Shown: positions 34,078 through 44,996 of the stretch, in pieces
Layout of the letters: each line of letters starts with the position of its first letter
How positions within the stretch are numbered: the stretch's first letter is position 1
Assembly: GCA_023078685.1 (NCBI GenBank)
Contig: JALGAS010000003.1
Coordinates: 3,472,001-3,536,000 of the forward strand
DNA length: 64,000 nt
Direction of reading: 5' to 3'
Source of the DNA: Neopestalotiopsis rosae
Lineage: Eukaryota > Ascomycota > Sordariomycetes > Amphisphaeriales > Sporocadaceae
The notes under the pieces: generated by a model
What the model was told of the DNA's origin: nothing
Databases searched by the model: none
What the model saw: the letters and a program-made list of their open reading frames with translations, nothing else
Position numbers and translations under genes: made by a program

Positions 34078-35877
34078 CTAGCTCCGTATCTCCCATAATC
34101 TGATCTTGCCCGTATCGTTGCCCACCGCGAGCGTGTCGCTCTTGCTGCCAAAGGCAATGGCCGTGATGCGTCCCAGGGGCGTCTGCGCCGTCGGCCAGTT
34201 CCTGTAGACGGTGCAGCTGGGCAGGTGCGCCAGGCGCAGGGCGTCCTTCTTGTGCGTGCTGCCAAAGGCGAGGATCTGGCCGTCGGGGCTGAAGGTGAGG
34301 AACGTGACGGGCACCGTCAGCTGCATGAAGCGGCGGGCGGGCTCGGGGCGCTCCTTGAGCTCGAGCTCGTCGTCGTTCTCGGAGGAGGAGATGAGGTCCT
34401 CGCGGCTGTAGATGTTCATGACGCCGCTATTCGAGCCCACGGCCACCCACTTGTGTCCGCCCAGGACTTTGGGGCCGTTTTGGCCGCCCAGCGCAATGAC
34501 GGTGCCGCCTATCGAGCCCTCGTCGTTCCATATCGCCAGGAACCGGCGGGTCGCCATGCTCCATTCGCCGACCTGTCCGCCCTTTCCTAGCACCGTCAGG
34601 CCGTTGCCGTTGGCCCACCACTGGAAGTCGGCGATACCGCCCCTGCTGTCCAGACGCGCCGCGGCGATCCACTGCATGGTGTTGACATTGACAATGTTGA
34701 TCTCGCCGCCTCCTTTCCGTGTGGAAGCAATCATTCCCAGCCATCGTCCACAGGGACTCAGCTTGAAGCGTTCCCATGTCCTCTGCTCGAGGTTGTGGCC
34801 CTGAAGCTTTTGTGTCTTTTGGATCAAGCCTGTAGGCAGATCCCACGAGTGAATAAATCGCCGCCGTCCGGCAAAGAATATCTTGTCTCCAGTCGGGAAA
34901 AGGAACTCAGCATGCCTCACTGGGACCTGCTTAATTTGCACAGACGTCAAGAGTGGGTTCGGCGTGGGGTGGGCAGTAGGTGCGATGTGGTGAAGGTACA
35001 ATAGCGTCGATGTACTCGAGGACAGGAGGACGGGGTATTCTGGGTGGAAGCAGAGCGCCGTGACTTCTTCCTTGTGGCTGTCAGCCATGTCTCTCGAGCG
35101 TTGTATATCAATGACTTCGGGGCGGAGCTTCTTTGACTTTGCGCCGCCGTCCCGGAGCGAGGATGCGTCGCGCAGGAACTGGTCGAGCGGTAGGGCTGAT
35201 GCTTCGTCGCTGCTGTCGCTGACGTCCGAGGCTTGGGAATCGTCCGAAGCAGCAGACGAGCGCCTGCGACGCTTGGCTGGGCGGCCTTCTGCCTCCTTGG
35301 CCCAGGCAGGGACCGGGTTCAGCCGCAGGTATTGCTGTCGCAGCCTTCTGGTGTATTCGGTACCGTTCACCACGTCGTCGTCCTCGGTGATGCGCAGCTT
35401 TCGCAGTTGCGTGGCGCTGGCGAGAGACACGGTCAACCGCTCGTCGTCGCTGTCCTCCCACGCGGGAGCGTTCTTGTCCTCCTTCTTGGGCGCGACAGAC
35501 TTGCCAGTCGGTGCAGCTAGAGCAAGGCCCTTGCTGCTGGCGGGCGGCGCATCGAGGAAGAAGAGTTGCGCATCGTCGATATCTTCGATATTGTCGTCGC
35601 CATCTTGGTCGTCTTCTGCGCCAATATCCTCGAAATCTGATCCGGCCTCGCCATCATAGTCGCCCCTGAAGAGATTTTCTCGGAAATTCGAACTGTCGCC
35701 GAGGACTAACCGCTCGAGCTCTTCCTCGTCCGAGTCCTTCTCGAGTATTGGCTTGGGCTGGCGCTTTTGAGGTTGCTGCTCCTCTTCGCTCTCGCTACCC
35801 GACTCGTCGTGCTCGGACGAAGAAGACGTGTCGTAAATGTCATCTTCGACGGCTTCTTTCCTTTGCTTGGGCGCCAT
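34078..35877 (-). CDS. UTP18: U3 snoRNP component Utp18, WD40 protein
   Basis: A single exon of 599 aa. Utp18 is part of the UTP-B module of the small-subunit processome, which acts on pre-18S rRNA in the nucleolus. The N-terminus is very acidic and Ser-rich (DIYDTSSSSEHDESGSE; EDIGAEDDQDGDDNIED). It is followed by LRRQYLRLNPVPAWAKEAEG, typical of Utp18, and an Arg-rich KRRRRSSAASDD patch. From about residue 270 there are WD40 blades, including VTALCFHPEYPVLLSSSTS, FSPDGQILAFGS and the last blade ending GKIRLWEIRS. The start chosen is the ATG at 35877; the frame is open upstream but only from non-ATG codons. In yeast Utp18 an N-terminal AIM recruits Mtr4; I did not find a clear LxxxD-type match. 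Confidence 0.93.
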   Translation of the reverse strand: MAPKQRKEAVEDDIYDTSSSSEHDESGSESEEEQQPQKRQPKPILEKDSDEEELERLVLGDSSNFRENLFRGDYDGEAGSDFEDIGAEDDQDGDDNIEDIDDAQLFFLDAPPASSKGLALAAPTGKSVAPKKEDKNAPAWEDSDDERLTVSLASATQLRKLRITEDDDVVNGTEYTRRLRQQYLRLNPVPAWAKEAEGRPAKRRRRSSAASDDSQASDVSDSSDEASALPLDQFLRDASSLRDGGAKSKKLRPEVIDIQRSRDMADSHKEEVTALCFHPEYPVLLSSSTSTLLYLHHIAPTAHPTPNPLLTSVQIKQVPVRHAEFLFPTGDKIFFAGRRRFIHSWDLPTGLIQKTQKLQGHNLEQRTWERFKLSPCGRWLGMIASTRKGGGEINIVNVNTMQWIAAARLDSRGGIADFQWWANGNGLTVLGKGGQVGEWSMATRRFLAIWNDEGSIGGTVIALGGQNGPKVLGGHKWVAVGSNSGVMNIYSREDLISSSENDDELELKERPEPARRFMQLTVPVTFLTFSPDGQILAFGSTHKKDALRLAHLPSCTVYRNWPTAQTPLGRITAIAFGSKSDTLAVGNDTGKIRLWEIRS

Positions 35878-36274
35878 TATTGCAATTGGTGATCTGTGGT
35901 TATGCAAAAGGCAGAATAACCAATCCTCTTCCTCAGGTCAATTGTTCGTGCTGCTTAGAAACTTTTTTACTGGGGTCCAAAGCCTTGCATGCGACTAGCA
36001 GGGATAATGTGTTATCGATATGGGTATGGTTCCGCGATAAAGAGCCCCTCCTTAAACTGGTTCAAGCGCATATTCTCCACGAAAAGACTATGATATGCAT
36101 CTAGTCATTGAATATTCACTACAGGATTTCATATATACTCTACCTTCTCTCTTTTACTTTCTTTTCTAGTTTTCGAGTTTGCCCGTTTCTCAATATATTA
36201 CAATTCAATCACAGAGCTATAGTATTCTGCTTGCAAAGTCTTGAAACTATGGATTATGTACCTCACATATTCGA
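35878..36274. other. Intergenic between UTP18 promoter and pseudouridine gene 3' end
   Basis: A 397-bp spacer with no gene. It holds the UTP18 promoter and the 3' flank of the next minus-strand gene. Confidence 0.6.
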
Positions 36275-38887
36275 TTAAATCGTCCGAGACGCCGCCAGCT
36301 CGTTCGTCAGGGTCCCCAATTCCTCACTGACAGATTCCGAACTTCTCAAGGTCATGACTGCCGCCTTTTGAGCGACTTGCATGAGGTTTTCAATCTTTCC
36401 ACCCTGTGCAAGGCCGGAAATCAGGACACCCAAGAATGTATCTCCCACGCCATTGACTGAGACGACATCGTGGACGGTCTGCGCAACTGGGAACAATCTC
36501 ATATAAACACCTCCAATGTCTGGGTGGTCGTGGAATGATCTACACAGGATGAATGGCTCGTGAGCAATATCCAGCAGGCGCGGATCTTCTTTCCGCAGAA
36601 TCGAAGTCAAGAGTGCGCCTTGGTCGCCAAGCTTTGTGATGATTGTTGGAATATATGGGAGCAGTCGAATGGCTTGCTGAGGGATACCGGCATCCGTCAT
36701 GGCGGCAGACGTGATACTGACAAAGCGCTCTCTCGCACCCTTCATGCCAAAGGCGTCGATGACTTGCCACCACTTTTGATCTTCGAGGTAATCATTCTGC
36801 TGCGCCGCAGCGTGCATGGCGGCTAATTCGTACTGGTTCGGAGTAGCCAGGTCGACGTGATGTTGGGGATAGACACCCAGCTGCTCCATGTTCTTGGCCG
36901 GACAGAATAGGCGCGCCGACTTTGCGTTGGACACGGGCTCAAAAGCCACCTTGCTGCCGCTCTGCTTGCCGGCTTTCATCCACGAGCGGATGCTCGACTC
37001 TGACCAGTTGCCGTCGACAACGAGCCACTTTGGCTTGGCGGCGGCCACCTCTGCAGTCCACTCTGCCGGGAAAGAGTGCGTTGTGAAGAGGTCCATATCG
37101 GCCATGGCCAGGACGAGGCTCTTGTTGGCATCGTTGACTGCAACATATTGTGCAGTCCTGCTGGATGGCTCGCTGAGTTGTCTAATGGACTGCGTATCCA
37201 TACCCGCTGAAGTGAGTGATGCTAATACAGTTGAGCCGGCACTGCTAGTCTTAGTCTTCTTGGTCTGCACACGTCACGGAACTTGACTTACATGTCATTG
37301 CCCACCATACTGCATAGCCTGACGTTCATATCGCCACTGACTCGATGCGCAGCCAGTGCCACGTTGCGACCAACGCCGCCAATGGATTGGCTGATCCGGG
37401 AGGGATTGGAAGTCTTGAGATGAGGCGCCGGGTCGCTGGCGCTATTGGGGCCAGCATAGTCACAGCTCAGATCAATTGCAACGGAGCCAGCCACCATGAT
37501 GTCTGCTCCTACTATCTGTTTGGCGAATTAGACATTTACTATAAAGGGAAGTTTTGTTGCAAGGCTATTTCTTTCACATGACATGGGTGGCAATTATTGA
37601 CTATTCATACCTTTGATTTCGTGTCTTTAATATCATTGATTACAGGCTTATTTGCCAAATTTGGGACCGTAAATGATTTGGGTTGACTTGACCTAAATAT
37701 ATTCTTGTCAGGAATCTATTCTCTTCTCTAGATTTGAGTCTAGCCCTCACGCTTGCACAGACACTGCAATATCGCCCGAAATAATTTGCGAGACGGCAGC
37801 GGCGATTTTGGCAGCCCGATCCACGTTTGCGCGGACCAGTGCTACATTTGCCGGCACGCTTCGACTATTGGAAAGCTCACGAATCCGCTTGAGAATGAAG
37901 GGCGTATTCTCGTTGCCCGAGGCGCCTTGCTCCTCTGACTCGCGAACAGCTTGGTCAATGATCTTGTTCATCTCGTCTCGCGGAATGGAAAACTCTTCGG
38001 GAATGGGGTTTGCGAACAAGAGTCCAGACTCGATACCCAGGTTTTCCTGTGCCAGGATCATGGCCGCTGCTTGCTCCTCGGTTTGCACCACAAACGGACT
38101 CTTGGTACCGCTCTCTCGTGCCCAAAAAGCAGGGAAGTCGACATTTCCGGTACGACCATCCGCAAAGGTAGACACTAGAACGCCTTGCGTCTCGAGGTAT
38201 TCCAATGTGCGTGGGATGTCGAGGAAGCCTTTGCAGCCACTGCTGATGACCGCCATTCTAGTACGACCAAGTTCCGTCAGGTCGGCCGAGATGTCGAGAG
38301 TGTTGTGGCCTCCTCGGTGCACGCCGCCGAGACCGCCGGTGCCAAAGACGCGAATACCGGCCAGTCTCCCCAAAATCATGGTGCCGGCAATCGTCGTGCC
38401 TCCATTAATCTTCTGGCCCATCATGCCCTAGTGAAAGATGTTAGAGAGCCACAAATGCCGATGATGGTGAACCTCATACCATGCCGGTGAGAAACGAGAT
38501 ATCCCTCCGGGAGACCTTCTTGGGTGAATTGGCAATCATGTGCGACACTTCCTCAGGCGAGAGTCCGACTGATGGCACGCCCTCTAGAATACCACAGACG
38601 GCTGGCACTCCACCATTCCGGCGGACGATGCCTTCCAAATCAAGGTCATCGCCCAGTGCTCCGTGTGTGTAGATTGTCGATTCCAACGCCACGACCGGCT
38701 TATTGGTAGCGATGGCATCTTGCACTTCCTCGGACACTTTGAGATATCTGCTCAGGGAGCCTTGGGAGCTTGTGAGTCCACCGGCTGAAGTGGACCACAG
38801 TCTTTTCGGCGCAGTAGTCAATAAGCTACTACGCCGACAGCAGCCTTGCCGGTTCGCGGCTCTCCATGCAGTCCTTGTTATTGTCAT
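36275..38887 (-). CDS. Bifunctional pseudouridine-5'-phosphate glycosidase / PfkB pseudouridine kinase
   Basis: Exons 38480-38887, 37751-38427, 37611-37692, 37292-37515 and 36275-37244 (introns 52, 58, 95 and 47 bp) give 786 aa. The kinase half phosphorylates pseudouridine, and the PsuG half splits the C-C bond of pseudouridine 5'-phosphate to uracil and ribose 5-phosphate. PsuG (about residues 45-355): VVALESTIYTHG, FLTGMGMMGQKINGGTTIAGT, VFGTGGLGGVHRG, VISSGCKGFLDI. PfkB (about 395-786): VAGSVAIDLSCDY, SIGGVGRNVALAAHR and the catalytic VSVNGVGDTFLGVLISG. An 82-nt linker exon joins the halves in frame (PKSFTVPNLANKPVIND). The N-terminus is Arg/Ser-rich without acids up to residue 35, as in a mitochondrial presequence. 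The same fusion is known in fungi such as S. pombe SPAC1861.05. Confidence 0.9.
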
Positions 38888-40035
38888 GATGTAACGTATC
38901 AAATTCAACTCGCTGTAAATTGGAAATTGAGGTCACTCAAGCTGGATGCGAGGCTGGAGTTCAAATATAATCTTTCTCACAGTCTTGTACTTATCGCTCG
39001 TTGCCTGTTGCTTAGGTAGGTATGATTCACGCCGAGAGTATTGCTCCGCTACCGCTGGCCGAGCGTCTTGGGGTACACTTCAAGCCAATCAGAGGTTGAA
39101 AAGTGCTTAGTCAACGCTCTCAAGTAATGTCAAGATGCGTGAACTGGGTTCAATTCGTTGTCGAGCTGGTCGAGGTCAAGGTTCTTTGGTGTATGTGCCA
39201 ACGTTACCCGTCGGCTCGGCAAGCTCCGACAGGGAACATAACGCTGGAGCGCCCCAGTCAGGGCAATTGGCGACGGCGTGCCTAGCGCTCTAGCGTGCCC
39301 CCCATTTTTATTCCATTTAAGATTATTCCCAGTCTGGGCCGTGCTCGGGAGCTCTAAACATGAAACCCGAACTGCAATCAGGAGGCTTCATCGTCATTTA
39401 TATTACATTGATACTCATGGTATTGAAGTTTTTGCCCGTGTCTTCTTCATGATGCTGGCTCATGTAATGGAACGAAAGACTTCAACTTTGATCGTGGACC
39501 ATGAATTGAAGCATAATTACCTTGTCAGATTCGAGCTCCAATAAGTCCATTACTGGTCATTCAGTCGTTGGAGGGTGAAGCTATTCGTAATATATAGAAG
39601 CTGGTGAGCTTGTATTTTTGGAGGGGCATCGCTAATAATGGAGAATCTCCATCCTTTAGAGCCCCTGCGATCATCATGCAGCCCGACGACAGCGCATGAA
39701 TGGCAAACCAGGATATTGGGCCACCTTCCAGGTAATATTCTCTAAACGATCTACGCAATATTACTTGTGAACTTCGTCCCATATCTACCCGACTCACTGT
39801 CATCTTATATGTTTCGCGACAGCTCCATGGGTTCTTTTAAGCTTGTTTCCAACTTTTCTTCACCATTTCCTCACCCGCATTTCGTAGCGTTGGCCGACAA
39901 GAAGGCCCTTAAGACACCAATAATAGACAAGCGACTGTGAGACGTCGGATGCGATAGATCCTTCTAATCAAAACCGACCAAATTCAATCATCTCAACTAT
40001 TTGCTCCTGGACACTCCGTGGAATCATTTGTCGAA
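38888..40035. other. Intergenic, divergent promoters
   Basis: It holds the promoters of the pseudouridine gene (left) and the GPI-type protein gene (right). TAGGTAGG occurs at 39013-39020. The open frames in it show no domain. Confidence 0.5.
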
Positions 40036-40948
40036 ATGGCGTCATTACTCATCGGCGCGTGTATCGCGGGTCTTGTCACTCGGACTACGGCCCTCAACTT
40101 CACCATCTCCAACGGCCAAATCTTCACCCCTGGCTTCGCCATACTCGACTCTCCACAACCAGGCACACCTATGGGTGGTGGTGAGTCTAGATGATAGACA
40201 TAGGGCCCTAATATCTTCTTACATTTGCTATGTAGACACTATTGAAGTAGCGCTCGATGTCTCTGCCGATGGAAAATTAAATCTGCCCCCGTACGGCGAT
40301 GACAGTCCCAGCCAGATTTTCAACATTACGATCTTCCTATACAGCTACGACACGGGACGAAACTTCACCATCACAAACGGCACAGCGTCGGCGAATAATG
40401 CCAGCCTTGGTGATATCATGCTCTCCGAATCCGGTAGCACAGTGAAACACGTCAAGTGGCAATGGCCAGACTGCCTGGTTGGCGATGGTCAGCCAACCTC
40501 TTCAGACAGTGACCGTGGTGTCTACAATGTAAGTTTCCGATGTTACTGGCGTCTGAACCCGGATGAAGAAAATTGTATTTGTTCAACAACACTTTTGTAT
40601 TAGATCTCGATTCGCCAAAACTTCCGTCTCAACGGCGACGATCACTATACCATTTTCGACGTGCCCATCAACGTCACCAACAGCATCGGGGCCGCGGACG
40701 ACAGGCCGTCTTGTGACGCGCTGGACAACCCGCTCCTCAGCTATGACGAGATCAACGCGACGGCAGCCAATAGCGTGGGCGTCCTGTTCGCTCCGGGCGA
40801 CGCGACGCAAGTCGAGCAGTCGGGATCCGGCGCCAGCTTCGGCTCTTCGGGTTCCACGGGTGGGCTAGGTGCAGCTGCGACGGTACACTGGAGCGGTGCC
40901 GCCGTTTCTCTGGCTCTCTTGTCTCTTTCTGCAGTCTTCTTTATTTAG
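40036..40948 (+). CDS. Secreted GPI-anchored-type protein, unknown family
   Basis: Exons 40036-40180, 40236-40528 and 40604-40948 (introns 55 and 75 bp) give 260 aa. A signal peptide (MASLLIGACIAGLVTRTTA) is followed by an ectodomain of beta-strand character: NFTISNGQIFTPGFAILDSP, IEVALDVSADGKLNLP, FNITIFLYSYDTG, VKHVKWQWPDC and SIRQNFRLNGDDHYTIFDVP. There are five or more N-glycosylation sequons. A Ser/Gly-rich spacer (SGSGASFGSSGSTGG) leads to a hydrophobic tail (AAVSLALLSLSAVFFI) of the GPI-anchor type. A surface or wall role is likely. I do not recognise the ectodomain family. Both introns keep frame and have standard sites. Confidence 0.85.
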
Positions 40949-42111
40949 CCTCATTATATCGAACCAACTAGGGTTTAATCATTCTTTTGCCGCCCAACCA
41001 AATTCTCTTGACGTTTCCTTTGGCAATAATAGTCGAGATGATCCCGAGGCTTCGGCATGTATTGCCCATGGAGGTTTTCTTACCGGTTGTCTGCAGAAAC
41101 CACGAGGTGGAAGTCGAAAATGTAACAAAGCTTGGCGTTGCCCTGTCATTTAGAGAGCGACGTCGTAAATAGCTCTGTTGGGGGACCAGTCTTGACCGCT
41201 TTGTGGTCGCCTAGAACAAAGATATGCAGCTCATTTCAGGTTACACAATATGCAGGCGATTTCGTAAAACATTCTTCAGCTGCAATACTGTGCATCCTTC
41301 TTAGTTCTCTCACCCACGCGAGAGCGCATTATCGGAACTCTCAGATTCTTATAGTCCAATTCTGATTCAACTGATGAGCTGAGCTTGTGGTTTAACACCG
41401 AAATAGTACCTCAGTGTGTTAGTCAATACACAATCAATTCGAATCCAGGGACAAAATCCTCATGGCAAGGATGCATGCAAGCTCAATGATCAGATCCAAT
41501 GAGTCCCAATTGACGGTCATTCAGTCTCTGCCCAGTCCACCGGACCAAATAGTCAATATTCGGGTACACAACACGAGAAATACTACCGCAACGAGTAGTT
41601 GTTTGCTCAAACGGGCACCAATACCGGAATTTCTGGAACTTCTGCATGCGTGATGATGTGCAGCTCGTACAAGACTGTCGCAGCGGGTTCCCCGATATGG
41701 TCGCATAAGGGTCTCTGGCTGCATACCAGCAGTAGCACTGCGTATTTCAGCAGTCCAGAGTCTACATCCAAACTTGTGCTTGGCAAGAGTACGAAATGTC
41801 GTGAACACGGACAAAGTCCAAGCCGATGATGCTCACCGTCTTGAGCACACACGAGGATTGAGGAATACACGATAATAAGGAATATACGAGAAGATAAGAT
41901 AGCTGCGAAAATGTATATAAATAGCAGTTCTTTTCACCTCCGAACTGATTCAACATCCTGAGTCGGGAACCAGACAAAGCTACTCATATAAGATTATCGC
42001 CGCGCAAACCTTCATCATATTGACTACCCTAAAGCGCAACCCTTTCCCAACTCCTGCTTCCACTTTGAGAAAACATCTCTTCGTTTCAAAAACTTTAAAT
42101 CCTCATCAAAA
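40949..42111. other. Intergenic, leader of the crystallin-like gene
   Basis: No gene is supported. The last 150 bp are a CT/AAC-rich leader (CAACCCTTTCCCAACTCC) of the downstream gene, with a TATATAAATAG sequence at about 41916 that may be its TATA box. Confidence 0.5.
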
Positions 42112-42652
42112 ATGCAGTCCCTCATGATCTTTGCCCTTGCCCTTCTGCCAGCAGCGTTTGGCGCGCCCACTGAGAAGAGAACCCTCGGCGATGTAAGCAA
42201 TTCTTGATGTCTAAGCCTTGACATAAGTCTGTAGGCAACTGACAACAATGCAATTCAGGTTGATCTCTACACCCAGGAGAACTTTGGAGGTCAAAAGCAG
42301 ACTCTCTTTGTAGGCGACTCGTCCTCTTGGACCGAGAACTGCAAGACTCTTCCAGATCCGTATGCTTTCAACCTCGGATCGTTCCAGCCCACCTCGGGCA
42401 TCCTGTGTCGTCTGTACAGGTTTGTCTTCTCCGAGAACATCGCCTTTCTTGCACAATGTTGTATACTGACTGTGCGGGTATAGTACTGCGGACCCTACAT
42501 GCGCAGGACATGGCTTGATCATTGCTGCCGGCTCCGATGCCAGCGTCAAAACTCTATTGACTACCAACAACCCGGAAGACCAGTCGATGACGAGTAAAAT
42601 CGGACAGGCTGCCCAGAGTATCTCTTGCGTCCGTTGCACCGCCTGTACTTAG
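42112..42652 (+). CDS. Small secreted Cys-rich protein, beta-gamma-crystallin-like
   Basis: Exons 42112-42192, 42259-42419 and 42484-42652 (introns 66 and 64 bp) give 136 aa. The signal peptide MQSLMIFALALLPAAFG is followed by APTEKR, a Kex2-type dibasic site, so the mature protein probably starts at TLGD. The mature part opens with VDLYTQENFGGQKQTLFVG, which fits the beta-gamma-crystallin Greek-key start (Y-x4-F-x-G). A second half starts at GILCRLYRS. It has six cysteines, three of them in the last eight residues before the end (SCVRCTACT). Crystallin folds occur in secreted microbial proteins including some antifungal proteins, but no activity can be claimed here. An effector-like or matrix role is inferred from size, secretion and Cys content. 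Confidence 0.85.
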
Positions 42653-43539
42653 ATGGTCTTTGAATCCATCACCATGAATTGCTGGGACCTTTTCAAAAGG
42701 CACTTGAATCATCTACGGGACTCCATTGCTTAGTGGCTTATGAAGTGTTGGACACGATAGTAATACTTAATTACCATAATCATAACAGGATCTGAACAAA
42801 TTGAACTCACCAATGTCAAGTTTGCGAAAGCGTTATGTAAAGACGCGAAATGATGTGAAATCTATAGTTGTAAGAACTGATCATATTGAAATGAAAAGGC
42901 CATTCACTATATCCAATTATACCTACCTATGTATTGATGACCAAATCTGTATAAACACCTTTCTGGTAGTATAGCTAATACTACTCGACATGTTTTGTGA
43001 GACACGGGCCTTTGTTAGCACCAAACCATCCTCAGATGCACGAACCTTGAAAATCTAAACCCGCTTCTCCAACAGCTTTAACCGACCCCGGTAATAGCTG
43101 ATCAATTGGAGTTGGGAATGGGGATTAGCACCCGGCACATCCCAAAGCAGGAACGAGGTCGTAGCCAAGAAACCCCAACTTTATGCAAACTAAGTGTGTT
43201 ATTCCCCCGGCACAACACATCAGCTTCCCCGCATTCTGGGGATGCTGGTTACTTTCGCTGCATCGCTTGCATCTCGCAGATCTTTGTATTGGCTGTTGGG
43301 GGGAGATCAGAAAGGGGGTTTATTTACCTCGGCAGGTCTCTGCGATCTCTGCGAAGAACATCACATCATGGACGAGAGGACTCTGTTGCCCCTAACTCTA
43401 GTAAAGCAGTAGATTTTTGAACCAGGAAGTTTTCATAACCACTCATTCATCATTCCCATTGGAAGAAAGATCCATAAAATATACCACAAAAACAGATACA
43501 GGACCAAACCAACTGTTTTGCTCGCCAGTTCTGCCCAGT
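42653..43539. other. Intergenic, upstream of membrane SDR gene
   Basis: No gene is seen. CCTACCTA lies at 42922-42929. The 3' part is the promoter and leader of the gene at 43540. Confidence 0.5.
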
Positions 43540-44730
43540 ATGCCGTTCCACAATGGTTGGCTGCCCCGCGAAGGCTTCACTGCCGATCCGGTGCTGAGCT
43601 TGGTCAACAAGACGGTCCTGAACCCAGTGCTCTTGCTGCCCGTCCTGCTGCTCGCCAAGTACACAAAAAAGGGCGAGGACCTGGCGGTTCTCCACCCGCA
43701 GGCCTTTTCCAGGTTCACCAAGCTCTTCTATTTCGGCCTCGCAAAGTGGCTGAGCGCGTACTACTCGGACGGCGTCATCAACAACTGGACGCGGGATACC
43801 TATGACTGGCCGCGGGAGATTGCCGTGGTGACGGGAGGCGCGGGAGGCATCGGTGGGCACGTGGTCAAGATGCTGGCAGAAAACGGCCTCAAAGTGGTGG
43901 TGTTGGATATTCAAGAAATGAACTTTGATGCTGGTACGTGCGGAGAGACCTCAGTCACATGTGCAAAGCGTGAGCTCACATGACCTACAGGCCCCAATGT
44001 TCACTACTACAAGTGCGACTTGACCAACCCGGCAGAGATCAAGTCGGTCGCGGCCAAGGTCCGGGCCGAGGTGGGCGACCCGACCATCCTGGTGAACAAT
44101 GCCGGCGTGGCGCGCGGCAAGACCATTCTCGACACGACGGAGCGGGACCTGAAGTTCACCTTTGACGTCAACGTCTTTGCCGGGTTCTACACGGTGCGCG
44201 AGTTTTTGCCCGCCATGGTCCGCCGCGACCACGGCATGGTCGTGACCGTGACCTCGCTGGCCGCCTGGATCACGGTGCCCAACATGGTCGACTACGGCGC
44301 CAGCAAGGCCGCGGCCGCCGCGTTCCACGAGGGGCTCGCGGCGGAGCTGAAAACGCGGTACAACGCCCCCAAGGTCCGCACCGTCCTGGTCAACCAGGGG
44401 TACACCAAGACCCCCTTGTTCACGGGCTTCCGCGAGGACAGCCCCTTTACCATGCCCGCGCTCGAGCCCGAGAGCGTCGCCGAGGGCATCGTGCGGCAGA
44501 TCCTCTCGGGCAAGAGCGGCCACATCATCAAGCCGTCCCTCGGCGCCACCATGCGGGCGCTCCGGGCCATGCCCCACTGGTACAGCTACGGCATCCGGGC
44601 CAAGGGGGAGAACTTTATGACCAACTGGAAGGGGACGCAGGTGATCAAGGACCTGGACAAGCATTACTCCGAGAGAGATGCTGGAAAGGGCGAGGTTGAA
44701 GGCAGCACGGTGCTTGTGCCAGAGGCGTAA
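43540..44730 (+). CDS. Short-chain dehydrogenase, SDR16C (retinol dehydrogenase 10/DHRS3) type
   Basis: Exons 43540-43933 and 43991-44730 (intron 57 bp) give 377 aa. It is an NAD(P)-dependent oxidoreductase of the classical SDR fold: cofactor loop VTGGAGGIGGH (residues 97-107), NNAGVARG, active-site TVTSLAAW, and YGASK with Y233 and K237 as catalytic pair. A hydrophobic segment VLNPVLLLPVLLLAKY (about 26-41) precedes the domain, as in SDR16C enzymes anchored to the ER or lipid droplets. Members act on lipophilic alcohols, ketones or retinoids; the substrate here is unknown. It is convergent with the peroxisomal SDR, with stop codons 266 bp apart. Confidence 0.9.
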
Positions 44731-44996
44731 TGTAAATTTGGCGTGACGTTGTACAAAGCAATGCCAAATCTGTATATGTTGGAGACGTTCATATTACTTC
44801 ATGAAAGGACCTAGGCATCATCTCAATTTGCGTGGATCAGGAATGGATGTGTTTTGACTGTTTTTATTCATTTCGATGGCATTCGGGAAGCACAAAATAC
44901 ACTCCAACCTGCTGCAAAAGAAGAGAGCTCAAAATATTCGTAACGCCTTCTTGAAAATTCACTATACAGGCCTGCTCATTTCCACCCTCATCGTCA

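Noticed and set aside
37288..38887. Two separate genes, PsuG and PfkB kinase
   Set aside because: Phase-compatible introns and an in-frame linker exon (37611-37692) connect them, and the fused arrangement is known in fungi.
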